Part shown: positions 53,738-62,632 of the stretch, piece after piece
Position numbering within the stretch: position 1 is the stretch's first letter
Layout of the letters: each line of letters begins with the position of its first letter
Source: Paenibacillus segetis
GTDB taxonomy: Bacteria; Bacillota; Bacilli; Paenibacillales; Paenibacillaceae
Assembly: GCF_014639155.1 (NCBI RefSeq)
Contig: NZ_BMFT01000005.1
Location: forward strand, 124,001-188,000
Direction: 5' to 3'
Length of the DNA stretch: 64,000 nucleotides
Notes under the pieces: model-generated
Seen by the model: only the letters and a program-made list of their open reading frames with translations
Database searches by the model: none
What the model was told of the DNA's origin: nothing
Program-made: the position numbers and the translations under genes

Positions 53738-54205
53738 TTATTTGCGCGGAAGCGGCGCAAGCTTTTCTGCTTCACGTCCCATTTTCTTGAGTAGATCGAT
53801 CATCAGTTGTTTCTCCGAATCGTTCAAGCCACTAAGAGCATGATCCATCCGATTGGAGAATTCAGGATATAATTGATCCATTAATTCCTTACCTTTTTCC
53901 GTTAATTCTGCATAAATAACGCGTCGATCACGTGGGCAAGGTTGGCGGTGTAATAGTCCAGCCGTTTCTAGTTTATCAATTACATAAGTAACGTTCCCGC
54001 TCTGTAACAGTAGTTTGGCACCGATTTGTTGAATCGGTTGAGGTCCTTTGTAATATAGGACTTCCATTACTGCAAAGGCCGTAGGATTGAATCCTTGGAT
54101 TTTGCTTCCTGTCACAGCATGTTCATTAACGCTTTTGAAAGATTTGGCAAATACACGGTATAGATGCAATGATAGATCTGTCCCGCGTTCCTCGGTTTTC
54201 AACAT
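53738..54205 (-). CDS. MarR family transcriptional regulator
   Basis: 155 residues. Winged helix with GPQPIQQIGAKLLLQSGNVTYVIDKLETAGLL (~53-85) and the wing CPRDRRVIYAELTEKG. Members bind as dimers to short palindromes and are released by phenolics or oxidation. The ATG at 54205 is chosen because GGCGGG lies 6 bases upstream; ATG 54211 follows that site directly. Divergent from an MFS pump whose promoter carries a palindrome, the classical MarR layout. Confidence 0.9.
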   Translation of the reverse strand: MLKTEERGTDLSLHLYRVFAKSFKSVNEHAVTGSKIQGFNPTAFAVMEVLYYKGPQPIQQIGAKLLLQSGNVTYVIDKLETAGLLHRQPCPRDRRVIYAELTEKGKELMDQLYPEFSNRMDHALSGLNDSEKQLMIDLLKKMGREAEKLAPLPRK

Positions 54206-54515
54206 TCTCATCCCGCCTTATTATATATTTTCTGAAAGATTTAAATAGTAGTAATTATTGATATCTTAGAACACGTGGCTTTTAAAAAAAATATTATTTA
54301 TCACAATTTGGGTTGTTAAATATTTAAAACTTGAGATGAAGTAGCAAAGTTCACAAAATGTCCAAAACATACCACTTAATCCCTTTATTTGGGAGTATTG
54401 TTACTTCGGGATATCTCTACATTACATCGTTCTAGAGTCCATAGTTAAAATCATTCGTAGGGTAGATCATGGAATCATGCTAACGACGGATGGATAATAA
54501 TTCCAACCCGTTTAA

Positions 54516-54533
54516 TATAATCTCAGAGATTAT
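54516..54533 (+). promoter_or_regulatory. -10 box with overlapping palindrome before the MFS gene
   Basis: TATAAT (54516-54521) is the only good promoter element; no clear -35. ATAATCTC-A-GAGATTAT (54517-54533) is a perfect 8-bp inverted repeat over the -10, a likely operator for the divergent MarR regulator. The rest of 54206-54515 is AT-rich with no gene. Confidence 0.6.
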
Positions 54534-54551
54534 TTATAGGGAGTTGTTAAC

Positions 54552-55850
54552 ATGAAGATGAATAAGATATCTTCCGGTAGTGGCTTATTTCAAAATCGCG
54601 CGTATCTAGCCCTAATCAGCTCACAGCTTATTTCCAATCTGGGTGATTGGTTGCAACTGCTTGCTCTGCTTACAATGATTGGATTGAAGTGGCAGGCCAC
54701 ACCGTGGCAAATCACGATAGCAATGCTCTGTATGCTGATGCCAATGCTACTAGGAGGATCACTGTCGGGTATGCTTGCTGATAGGATGGAACGTAAGAAG
54801 CTCATGATTATTTCAGATGTAGCTCGTACCTTTATTGTGCTTGGCATGGTATTTGTTACACAACTGTGGCATGTATACCTGCTACTGATCGCTAAGGGGA
54901 TCTTTGATATCATGTTCTCCCCAGCTAAGAATGGCAAACTTAAAGAAATAGTGCCCGAAGAGCATATGGAGAAGGCAGTATCATACAGTGCGATTATTGA
55001 GCAAGGCACAAAGATTATCGGTCCGGCACTTGGAGGTATGTTAACCGTAGCCTTCGGTGTGTCGATTTGCTTTATAATTGATTCAGCATCTTTCTTGCTC
55101 TCAGCAATCATCTTATTGGGTGTGCCAGGTAAGACCAGCATTGTTCGGACGAAACTTGAGAATAACAGGGCAGATGGACAGAAGAAATTCAAGTTCTGGA
55201 ATGAACTTGCTGCAGGTATCAAAGTCATCTCTGGGATTCCATTGATTGCGTTTGGTACATTAACTTTAACATTGGGACTGCTAGTTCTTCAGATCGCAGA
55301 TTCACAAGCAATCGTACTATTCCGGGAGATTCCGGGGATACCTCAAAATATATTTGGCTGGTGTATTACGCTTAGTGGGTTAGGGACACTAGTTGCAGTT
55401 GGAGTCTCTCAATTACTACGGAACGGGTCCCCACTGAGCAAGATTGGAATTGGAGGAGTAGTTCTGGGTGCTGCTTTTGGATTATCTGGAATCATTGCTA
55501 TTTATGGACCTTTTAACTTGGTAGGGTATACATCGCTTGCTTTTATCTTCTTTGTTGCCGGATTAGGAGCCGGATTAGTATTTATACCGTTCCAAGTTAT
55601 GTTACAAAAGCGTACTCCAGAGTCATTAACAGGTCGGGTCTTCGGCACCGTAACAAGTCTAACTTCAACTGCGTCCATTCTGGGACCTATTTGTGGAGGG
55701 TTATTGGTCACCACTTTTGGACCTGCGCCAGCGTTTATAGTTTCGGGATCTCTACTGGCTGTCATTGGACTCCTGTTACTATTGTTTAGACCAGCTATTA
55801 TGAAGCGAGACCGCGAAGTCTCAGAGATTGTACTTGAGGCAGCTTCCTAA
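54552..55850 (+). CDS. MFS transporter (12-TM, enterobactin-exporter-like)
   Basis: 432 residues with 12 hydrophobic helices and a basic loop typical of MFS (GMLADRMERKKLMIISDVART, ~75-95). The N-terminus (FQNRAYLALISSQLISNLGDWLQ) resembles the MFS_3 branch of macrolide and siderophore exporters. Substrate unknown. ATG with TAGGGAG 8 bases upstream. Probably regulated by the divergent MarR protein. Confidence 0.9.
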   Translation: MKMNKISSGSGLFQNRAYLALISSQLISNLGDWLQLLALLTMIGLKWQATPWQITIAMLCMLMPMLLGGSLSGMLADRMERKKLMIISDVARTFIVLGMVFVTQLWHVYLLLIAKGIFDIMFSPAKNGKLKEIVPEEHMEKAVSYSAIIEQGTKIIGPALGGMLTVAFGVSICFIIDSASFLLSAIILLGVPGKTSIVRTKLENNRADGQKKFKFWNELAAGIKVISGIPLIAFGTLTLTLGLLVLQIADSQAIVLFREIPGIPQNIFGWCITLSGLGTLVAVGVSQLLRNGSPLSKIGIGGVVLGAAFGLSGIIAIYGPFNLVGYTSLAFIFFVAGLGAGLVFIPFQVMLQKRTPESLTGRVFGTVTSLTSTASILGPICGGLLVTTFGPAPAFIVSGSLLAVIGLLLLLFRPAIMKRDREVSEIVLEAAS

Positions 55851-55908
55851 TGTTATGTGGTAAAATAAAAGAATGTTTTTAATTGATTAGCGAAGTAGGT
55901 GCAATGGT

Positions 55909-56616
55909 ATGGACAGTGATGTACTACTGGAAGTAGCGATCCAAGAGGCGGGTTATGAACCGGGGATATCGAAGTTACACAATATCAATATATCCGTGAA
56001 GCGTGGGAAGTTGACGGGGTTAATAGGTCCCAATGGTGCGGGAAAAAGCACAGCAATCAAAGGGATACTTGGACTTCTTCCATTTGCAGATGCCCAGGTA
56101 ACGTACGGTGGTTCATCTGATAAATACGCTTATGTACCGGAGCAACCGCTTTTTTATGATAGATTAACTTTATGGGAGCATCTTAGCTTGGCTGCTGCTG
56201 TCTATGGTATGGATGAGCCGGAGTTTGAGGCGGAAGGGAACATGCTCTTAGAGAAGTTTCGAATGACTCAGGTAAGAGACCACTTGCCTGAAAGTTTCTC
56301 TAAAGGAATGCGGCAAAAAATGATGCTGATGCTCGGTTTTCTCGTTAAGCCTGATGTATATATCGTCGATGAGCCCTTTATTGGGCTCGATCCCCGAGCA
56401 ACTAAGGATTTTCTTAGCCTATTGGAAGAGGAGAGGCGGCGTGGGGCAGGGGTGCTGATGTCAACTCATGTACTGGATACGGCAGAGAAAATATGCGACG
56501 ATTTTATTATGATTTCATCTGGTGAAGTGGTAGCTAGCGGGACAATAGATGACATCCGTGAGGCTGCCTCTTTACCTGAGGCGTCGCTGTTTGATTGCTT
56601 TGATGTGCTAACCTGA
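55909..56616 (+). CDS. ecsA: ABC transporter ATP-binding protein EcsA-like
   Basis: 235 residues. Walker A GPNGAGKST (~39-47), Q-loop at VPEQPLF, signature FSKGMRQKM (~128), Walker B VYIVDEPFIGLDP, STHVLDTAE. With the next gene it forms the EcsAB exporter, which in Bacillus influences protein secretion, sporulation and membrane proteolysis. Starts 58 bases after the MFS gene, 28 bases before ecsB. Confidence 0.88.
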   Translation: MDSDVLLEVAIQEAGYEPGISKLHNINISVKRGKLTGLIGPNGAGKSTAIKGILGLLPFADAQVTYGGSSDKYAYVPEQPLFYDRLTLWEHLSLAAAVYGMDEPEFEAEGNMLLEKFRMTQVRDHLPESFSKGMRQKMMLMLGFLVKPDVYIVDEPFIGLDPRATKDFLSLLEEERRRGAGVLMSTHVLDTAEKICDDFIMISSGEVVASGTIDDIREAASLPEASLFDCFDVLT

Positions 56617-56644
56617 TCCTGATGTTTTGAAGGAGAGAAAGTGT

Positions 56645-57889
56645 GTGACCAAGCCGCAATTGACTACCACTCATAAGTTGTTTGTTCGAAGAGGACGCGA
56701 CTTTATCGGCAAACAGTACCGTGCGCTGAATGCCATTATAGATTGGATCGTTATGCTATATATCGGTATACCCGGCATATTATTGTTCGCACGAGTTTAT
56801 TATAGTTTGTGGCGGGAGGACCTCCCAACGTGGTTGCTTCAAATGCCTTATTCTACTGTTCCATTAGTTATGATGGGGCTAATTTATTTTGGGGGCGGAC
56901 TAATCCTATATCTCGAAGCTGCAGATGTATTGTTCTTGAGACAACAGCAGAGATGGATCAAAGGGGTGATGCTACGCGGGGTTGTGTCTTCAATTGTATA
57001 CCAAGGGATTCTATTTGGTGTAGGCATAGCTGTGATGTTACCGCTGTTGCAGCGTGTTTATGGAATGAATATATCGGCAGTGCTCTCCCTTTATTTCGCT
57101 ACACTGAGCGTTAAATGTATACAGATATTTCTAGAGAATGTGATCGGTATCATGTTAAAAGGCTGGAAAAGGGCAGTTGTATTATATTTGGCAACTGCCT
57201 TTATAGCTGCTGGATTTGTAGCCTGGGTCATGAATGGGACAATGTATTTCGGAGTGATTTTACTACTCTGTATTATGATTACGATTGTGCTGGGGTGGTT
57301 TAGATTTCGTATGAAGGGGCGTTTTGAAGCTGAGGTTCGGGAGGACGAGCGGCAGAAGACGAAGCTGACCGGTATACTGCTCTTAGGTGCAGTTGATCGT
57401 CCTACCGCTATTCGCTCACGTCCCATATTGTTTCAGCACTCCAACGCTTTGTTTCCTTCGCGTAGTCCAGAGATGAGAGTGACCGAATTAGTCGTAAAAT
57501 CATTTCTGCGTGGCAAAGATACTGCGGGATATGTCATATTCACTTTGTTAGGTTTTGTTGGCGTTCAATTGCCACCATCCCCAGTGAACATCTTTTTGTT
57601 CATTCTTTTGTTATTTCTATTATGTTACTGGCTAAACAGCTATAGACGTTACTTCTTTTCGCGGGAACTGATGAAGATCCTCCCACTAGGCACCGACATG
57701 GAATATCGTACGGCGGTCCCTACGTTACGAATCATGTTATTTCCAGCAGTGTTATGTATGAGCGCTGGAATGTGGCTATCTTTATATCCATTTGGATGGG
57801 GGATCCTGTTATCCATTCCTTGCGCACTACTCATAACGTGGTGGCTTGGCGCTGCCCCTTGGAAGTCCTTTTTGAAGAGGAAGTTCTAG
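56645..57889 (+). CDS. ecsB: ABC transporter permease EcsB-like
   Basis: About 414 residues with eight to ten hydrophobic helices and a long basic cytoplasmic loop (~220-270, RMKGRFEAEVREDERQKTK). Size and order after EcsA match EcsB. GTG 56645 follows AAGGAGAG; the frame from 56627 begins before that site. The stop is 12 bases from the convergent flavoprotein gene with no room for a separate terminator. Confidence 0.85.
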   Translation: MTKPQLTTTHKLFVRRGRDFIGKQYRALNAIIDWIVMLYIGIPGILLFARVYYSLWREDLPTWLLQMPYSTVPLVMMGLIYFGGGLILYLEAADVLFLRQQQRWIKGVMLRGVVSSIVYQGILFGVGIAVMLPLLQRVYGMNISAVLSLYFATLSVKCIQIFLENVIGIMLKGWKRAVVLYLATAFIAAGFVAWVMNGTMYFGVILLLCIMITIVLGWFRFRMKGRFEAEVREDERQKTKLTGILLLGAVDRPTAIRSRPILFQHSNALFPSRSPEMRVTELVVKSFLRGKDTAGYVIFTLLGFVGVQLPPSPVNIFLFILLLFLLCYWLNSYRRYFFSRELMKILPLGTDMEYRTAVPTLRIMLFPAVLCMSAGMWLSLYPFGWGILLSIPCALLITWWLGAAPWKSFLKRKF

Positions 57890-57901
57890 CCTTGTTCCTG
57901 T

Positions 57902-59158
57902 TTAATCTTGTTCCACGGCATGTTTACCTGCGGTATATCCAGTCGAGAATGCAGCCGTAATATTGTATCCTCCCGTATAACCGTGGATATCCAGGATTTC
58001 ACCACAAAAATATAATCCTTTAACTTTCTTGGATTCCATGGTTGTAGGATCAACTTCCTTTAAATTGATGCCTCCACCAGTAACGAAGGCTTCTCTTAAT
58101 GAAAGTGTTCCATAAGCTCTTATAGGAAATGCTTTAATCAATTTAGCGAGTGCCATCCAAGATTGTTTAGGAATATTGTCATGAGTCAAATCCTCACTTA
58201 GTTGAGCTTGCTGTAAGAGAAGGGGAATTAACCTTTCGGGCAGATAACCTTTTAATACATTTTTTATGCTCTTCTTGGGATCTGCTTTCGTTAATTTTAA
58301 TGTTTCTGCATAGATTTCATCGACACTTTTGTCGGGTGAGAGATCTATAGTAAGCAAGATGTTTCCGACATCATATTTCTTCAGTGCTTTTACAACGAAC
58401 TGACTACATCTTAATGCCGTTGGCCCCGATATTCCGAAATGGGTGAAGAGTAAATCACCATGATGCTCTATGATTTTTTTACCTTTAGGATTCCATACAG
58501 AGAGACCAATGTTTCTGAGAGATAGACCTTGAAGTTCCTTAGATTGAATGAAAGGTTCGTTTGATGTGATAGGGACTTCAGTAGGGAATAATTCTGTAAT
58601 GGAATGTCCAGCATTTTCAGCCCAAATATAGCCGTCTCCTGTAGACCCCGTATGAGGAACTGACTTTCCGCCTGAGGCAATAATTACTTTTCTTCCATAA
58701 ATAATCTCTTTGGATTTAAGACGAACCCCGGTAACTGTATCATTTGCATAGAGTACATCTTCTACGGGAGAGTTCACGCGAATAGCTACTCCTTGTTTCC
58801 GCACTTGATTGATCAGGGCATCAACAACCGTTTTTGCCTTATCCGTTACGGGGAACATTCGTCCATTGTCTTCTTCCTTAAGCTTGATGCCTAAATTTTC
58901 AAAGAAGGCAATGATATCTTTATTATTGAATTTTGAGAACGTGCTATATAGGAAGCGGCCATTTCCTGGTATATTCTTGATAAGTTCGTCAATTTCTTTA
59001 TTGTTGGTGACGTTACATCTACCCCCACCGGATATTCCCAACTTTCGGCCTAGTTTATCCCCTTTATCTATCAGGATAACTTTCTCTCCATTTTCGCTAG
59101 CTGCGATACTTGCCATCAGACCTGCTGATCCGCCACCAACTATGATTACATCGTACAT
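57902..59158 (-). CDS. FAD-dependent oxidoreductase, HI0933/YhiN family
   Basis: 418 residues. FAD-binding [20 protein letters not shown] at the N-terminus, [10 protein letters not shown] (~46) and the C-terminal [24 protein letters not shown]. This is the HI0933-like family, annotated as aminoacetone oxidase-type or putative tRNA-related flavoproteins; reaction not established. Start ATG with AAGAAGGAG upstream. Confidence 0.9.
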   Translation of the reverse strand: MYDVIIVGGGSAGLMASIAASENGEKVILIDKGDKLGRKLGISGGGRCNVTNNKEIDELIKNIPGNGRFLYSTFSKFNNKDIIAFFENLGIKLKEEDNGRMFPVTDKAKTVVDALINQVRKQGVAIRVNSPVEDVLYANDTVTGVRLKSKEIIYGRKVIIASGGKSVPHTGSTGDGYIWAENAGHSITELFPTEVPITSNEPFIQSKELQGLSLRNIGLSVWNPKGKKIIEHHGDLLFTHFGISGPTALRCSQFVVKALKKYDVGNILLTIDLSPDKSVDEIYAETLKLTKADPKKSIKNVLKGYLPERLIPLLLQQAQLSEDLTHDNIPKQSWMALAKLIKAFPIRAYGTLSLREAFVTGGGINLKEVDPTTMESKKVKGLYFCGEILDIHGYTGGYNITAAFSTGYTAGKHAVEQD

Positions 59159-59307
59159 GTTTATCTCCTTCTTTCACTCACACATAATTGATTGTTTTTG
59201 AAGAACTTTGCTTGGTTCTGTAGTCTTAAATAAGAATTATTGTAAAAAACTGTCGGCTATGATTTAATCGAAGCAGGAATGTATTCTTCCGCCTGAGGAG
59301 GGAGAAA

Positions 59308-61059
59308 GTGGATGCTGTAAAGGAAATCCTGTTACAGGTTATGATAGCTAGCTTACCCGCATTTTTATTCCCATTAACTTGTGAGAGTCCATGCAATTTT
59401 TGGGGACGAAATTGTTCGAGTAAGAGAAGTGATCAAAGTAACCTCATGGTCCCAAAAGACTCTAAAACGATATACACCATAGGATTTTTACTAACTTGTA
59501 TGTTCAGTATCTTATTATGTACATTATTCTCCGATGTTCTTTGGGGGGTTATTCCACTCAACTTAGGAATTATTCCGCTATTTTCTTTTTTGCTTTATGC
59601 TAGGTTCCGAGATGGGGTAGCTCTGGCCTTGCTCCAATTAATGATCTATCCCTTATTTGTAGATAATTACACATTATCAGGTTGGGTCTTAGAGACAGGC
59701 TTACTATTCTATCCCTTTATTTTTTTAGTATCAAGGCGTTTCAAGATAAGTGGACTCTATAGGAAAATAGTTATAATCTGTTTGTTTTGTGTTGCAGGTG
59801 AAGTATTTTCGACCATAACTCCTATGCTATTTAGGCGCTTTACCTTAGAGCTTGATTTAACGATTATATTAACGTCGATTGCCAACACTATGATTGTTTT
59901 GTTAGTATCTTGCTTATTTATTTTCATTATTGAGGGCACACTGGAGAAAGAGAAACTTCGTGATCAAGTCATTCAGCTATCTCGTGAATATTTCAGTGAA
60001 GCTGAGAAGCTGCAACAAATGATGGACGCTGCCCCTCTCAGTATTATTCTGCTAGATGGACAACGTTGTATTATGGCAATAAACGACACGTTCCTTCAAT
60101 TATACCGGAACGAACATCAATGGGCGACTCGAGATGAATTACTTAAGCAGAAAATTGATACTGCACTCGTTGGATTTGAGACAGATGTTATCATACCTCA
60201 ATTAGAAGATGCATTAAAGGGTGAATCGAAGAGTAGCATTGTTCTACATAATGGGAATAAAATGTACATTACAAGTACTTCCCCTATAAAAAAGGGATAT
60301 ACGAACGAAGTAATCGGTGGGGTCATCATTTTGCAGGACATCACTGAGGTGGAGACCTTGCGTAAGGAATTGAATCATGTTGAACGTCTGGGTCTCGTTG
60401 GTCAAATGGCGGCGGGAATTACGCATGAAATTCGTAACCCGATGAGTGTAGTAAGGGGATTTCTCCAATTAATGAAGGAGAAGAGTCCTCCTTCCCTGGA
60501 TCACTATTATCGAATCGTGATGGAAGAGCTAGACCGGGCAAACAGTATAATTAATGATTTCCTTGCTTTAGCTCAGAATCGGGTAGTTAACATGGAACGA
60601 TGCAGCTTGCATGACATTATTCAGGAATTAACACCACTACTGTGGGCAGACGCCAATTTGCGCGGTCAAAGTATAATCGTGTCTTTGGACGAAATGGTAC
60701 CGTCTCTTTATCTCAACACGAAAGAGATTAAACAGTTGATTCTAAATCTTGCACGCAATGGAATGGAGGCCATGCAAGAGAAGGGACAGCTTATATTGGA
60801 GACACGGCATACGGGAACCGGAGTAGAACTAACAGTTAAGGATAATGGAAATGGTATACCCGCGGTTCTCAAGGAGAATCTGTTCGAGCCGTTCTATACG
60901 ACCAAGGCGAATGGTACGGGACTTGGGCTCGCCTTGTGTCTTAGTATTATGGAGCGTCATGGGGGGAGTATCACTGTTGAATCCGAGGAAGGGATGGGAA
61001 CGGAATTTATTGTGTTCTTTCCGATTAGTGAGGGTTATATCGTAAATGCGAATGCATAA
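59308..61059 (+). CDS. Membrane PAS sensor histidine kinase (orphan, KinB/KinE-like)
   Basis: 583 residues. About six transmembrane helices (~50-215, LytS-type 5TM arrangement), a PAS domain (~230-350, APLSIILLDGQRCIMAIN), HisKA with AAGITHEIRNPM (His373), and an ATPase domain with NLARNGMEAM, DNGNGIP and GTGLGLALC. This layout is shared with sporulation phosphorelay kinases. No response regulator is adjacent. GTG start behind GGAGGGAG. The Cys-containing N-terminus (CESPCNFWGRNC) is unusual. Confidence 0.9.
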   Translation: MDAVKEILLQVMIASLPAFLFPLTCESPCNFWGRNCSSKRSDQSNLMVPKDSKTIYTIGFLLTCMFSILLCTLFSDVLWGVIPLNLGIIPLFSFLLYARFRDGVALALLQLMIYPLFVDNYTLSGWVLETGLLFYPFIFLVSRRFKISGLYRKIVIICLFCVAGEVFSTITPMLFRRFTLELDLTIILTSIANTMIVLLVSCLFIFIIEGTLEKEKLRDQVIQLSREYFSEAEKLQQMMDAAPLSIILLDGQRCIMAINDTFLQLYRNEHQWATRDELLKQKIDTALVGFETDVIIPQLEDALKGESKSSIVLHNGNKMYITSTSPIKKGYTNEVIGGVIILQDITEVETLRKELNHVERLGLVGQMAAGITHEIRNPMSVVRGFLQLMKEKSPPSLDHYYRIVMEELDRANSIINDFLALAQNRVVNMERCSLHDIIQELTPLLWADANLRGQSIIVSLDEMVPSLYLNTKEIKQLILNLARNGMEAMQEKGQLILETRHTGTGVELTVKDNGNGIPAVLKENLFEPFYTTKANGTGLGLALCLSIMERHGGSITVESEEGMGTEFIVFFPISEGYIVNANA

Positions 61060-61088
61060 TCTAGGATAAGGGATGTTCTTTTCGAAAG

Positions 61089-61116
61089 TTGCTTTCCTTT
61101 ATTGTGAATGTATAAT
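61089..61116 (+). promoter_or_regulatory. Promoter of the bacilliredoxin gene
   Basis: TTGCTT (61089-61094), 16-base spacer, TATAAT (61111-61116) preceded by TG. The gene begins about 60 bases downstream. Confidence 0.6.
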
Positions 61117-61185
61117 AAAATAAAGCCCGGTGAAGTGGTGGCTCATACCGCCATGTATCGCTAGTATGTATAAGGAGTGAAGTAA

Positions 61186-61620
61186 ATGTCGATGTCATTT
61201 GATCAATACATGAGAGATATGGTTCAACCGATGAGGGATGAACTAACCGTTCTCGGAGTTCAAGAATTGCGGACCCCAGAGGAAGTAGAGGAAAAATTGC
61301 CTACATCTAAAGGAACAGCATTAGTAGTCATCAACTCAGTTTGTGGTTGTGCAGCGGGACAATGTCGTCCTGGAGTAGCTAAGGCGCTACAAAACGACCT
61401 AACGCCAGATCACCTGTTCACGGTATTTGCTGGTCAGGATAAAGAGGCAACCGCTAAAGCACGTGAATATTTTGCACCATACCCACCGTCATCTCCTTCT
61501 ATCGCATTGATGAAGGACGGAGAACTCGTTCATTTTATCGAACGTCATCAAATTGAAGATCGTTCCGCTGATGATATCGCGTCAGAGCTTATCGGCGCAT
61601 TTGACCGTTTCTGCCGCTAA
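61186..61620 (+). CDS. Bacilliredoxin (BrxA/BrxB, YphP/YqiW family)
   Basis: 144 residues, full family length. Active-site motif CGC (Cys53, Cys55) in NSVCGCAAG with an extra Cys60. It removes bacillithiol from mixed disulfides on proteins in the cytoplasm, implying that the organism makes bacillithiol. AAGGAGTGAAG precedes the ATG. Single gene with its own promoter and terminator. Whether it is BrxA or BrxB cannot be decided here. Confidence 0.92.
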   Translation: MSMSFDQYMRDMVQPMRDELTVLGVQELRTPEEVEEKLPTSKGTALVVINSVCGCAAGQCRPGVAKALQNDLTPDHLFTVFAGQDKEATAKAREYFAPYPPSSPSIALMKDGELVHFIERHQIEDRSADDIASELIGAFDRFCR

Positions 61621-61636
61621 GGCCGGTTGTTAAAGG

Positions 61637-61680
61637 ACGCCCCGCAGATCGGCATTTACCGGTACTTGTGGGGTGTTTTA
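61637..61680 (+). terminator. Terminator after the bacilliredoxin gene
   Basis: ACGCCCCGCA (61637-61646) pairs with TGTGGGGTGT (61667-61676); an inner CGG/CCG stem is also present; T4 follows. Confidence 0.8.
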
Positions 61681-61712
61681 CATATTAATAGATTTTACGG
61701 AGGGATAAGAGA

Positions 61713-62522
61713 ATGAGCCTACAGCATGAGATTATTGAACGTTTGGGCGTCAAGCCTACCATCGATGTAGATCAGGAAATTCGTAAACGCGTGGACTTTT
61801 TGAAAGACTATGTGAAGAGCTCCCATAGTTCAGGGCTGTTGATCGCGATCAGCGGGGGGATTGATAGTGCGGTTGCGGTGGGTCTATGTAAGATGGCTAG
61901 TGATGAATTAACCCAAGAAACGGGCAATGAATATATAACACTTGGTGTGTTCCAGCCTTATGGAGAGCAAGAGGATATCCATCATAGCTATGATGTAGCT
62001 AAGGCGTTTGGATTAACTCATACGATGGAGACCAACATTGAGGAAGCAGTTGATGAGATTTCACTGGAAGTGGAGCATGGACTCAAAGCGATTGGTCAGT
62101 CTCGTCACATCAGTCACCAGGGAAAAGGTAATGTCAAAGCTCGGACGCGGATGGTTGTTCAATATGCGATTGCTTTCGAACTGAAATTGCTCGTTGTTGG
62201 TACTGACCACGCTTCTGAAGCTATTACAGGTTTCTATACGAAGTGGGGCGACGGCGCGGTAGATATAACTCCGCTAAGTTCACTGAACAAACGACAAGTT
62301 CGCCAACTGGCCGCACGTCTTGGTGTACCGCAAGATATTATTAATAAAGCCCCAACGGCTGGACTATGGGAAGGGCAAACGGACGAGAAGGAACTAGGGA
62401 TCAGCTACGAAGATAACAGCGATTACTTGGAGGGCAAGGAGATCAATCCTGCTGTCAGAGAACGTCTAGAATCCTTCTACCTTAAATCCGAGCATAAACG
62501 TAGTCCGATTCCGGGGATTTAA
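61713..62522 (+). CDS. nadE: Ammonia-dependent NAD synthetase
   Basis: 269 residues. ATP-pyrophosphatase loop SGGIDSAVA (~47-55), TDHASEAITGFYTKWGDG (~168-185) and KAPTAGLWEGQTDE are the NadE signatures. Converts deamido-NAD, ATP and ammonia to NAD; no glutaminase domain is present. GGAGGGATAAGAG precedes the ATG. Ends before a strong terminator. Confidence 0.96.
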   Translation: MSLQHEIIERLGVKPTIDVDQEIRKRVDFLKDYVKSSHSSGLLIAISGGIDSAVAVGLCKMASDELTQETGNEYITLGVFQPYGEQEDIHHSYDVAKAFGLTHTMETNIEEAVDEISLEVEHGLKAIGQSRHISHQGKGNVKARTRMVVQYAIAFELKLLVVGTDHASEAITGFYTKWGDGAVDITPLSSLNKRQVRQLAARLGVPQDIINKAPTAGLWEGQTDEKELGISYEDNSDYLEGKEINPAVRERLESFYLKSEHKRSPIPGI

Positions 62523-62553
62523 GATAGACCACTTACTGATATGTATCCAATCT

Positions 62554-62609
62554 AAAAGAGATAAAATCCATGACTACGATGAAGGTAGGCTGGGTTTTAT
62601 CTCTTTTTT
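62554..62609. terminator. Bidirectional terminator between nadE and the alpha-galactosidase gene
   Basis: AAAAGAGATAAAATCC (62554 on) pairs with GGGTTTTATCTCTTTT (to ~62608); T-runs are present on both strands. Confidence 0.88.
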
Positions 62610-62632
62610 GCGGAGTTCGTTAACTGTAATTA

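Noticed and set aside
54590..55228. 212-codon minus-strand open frame inside the MFS gene
   Set aside because: Antisense to conserved MFS sequence, low-complexity Ser/Ile-rich translation and no ribosome binding site.
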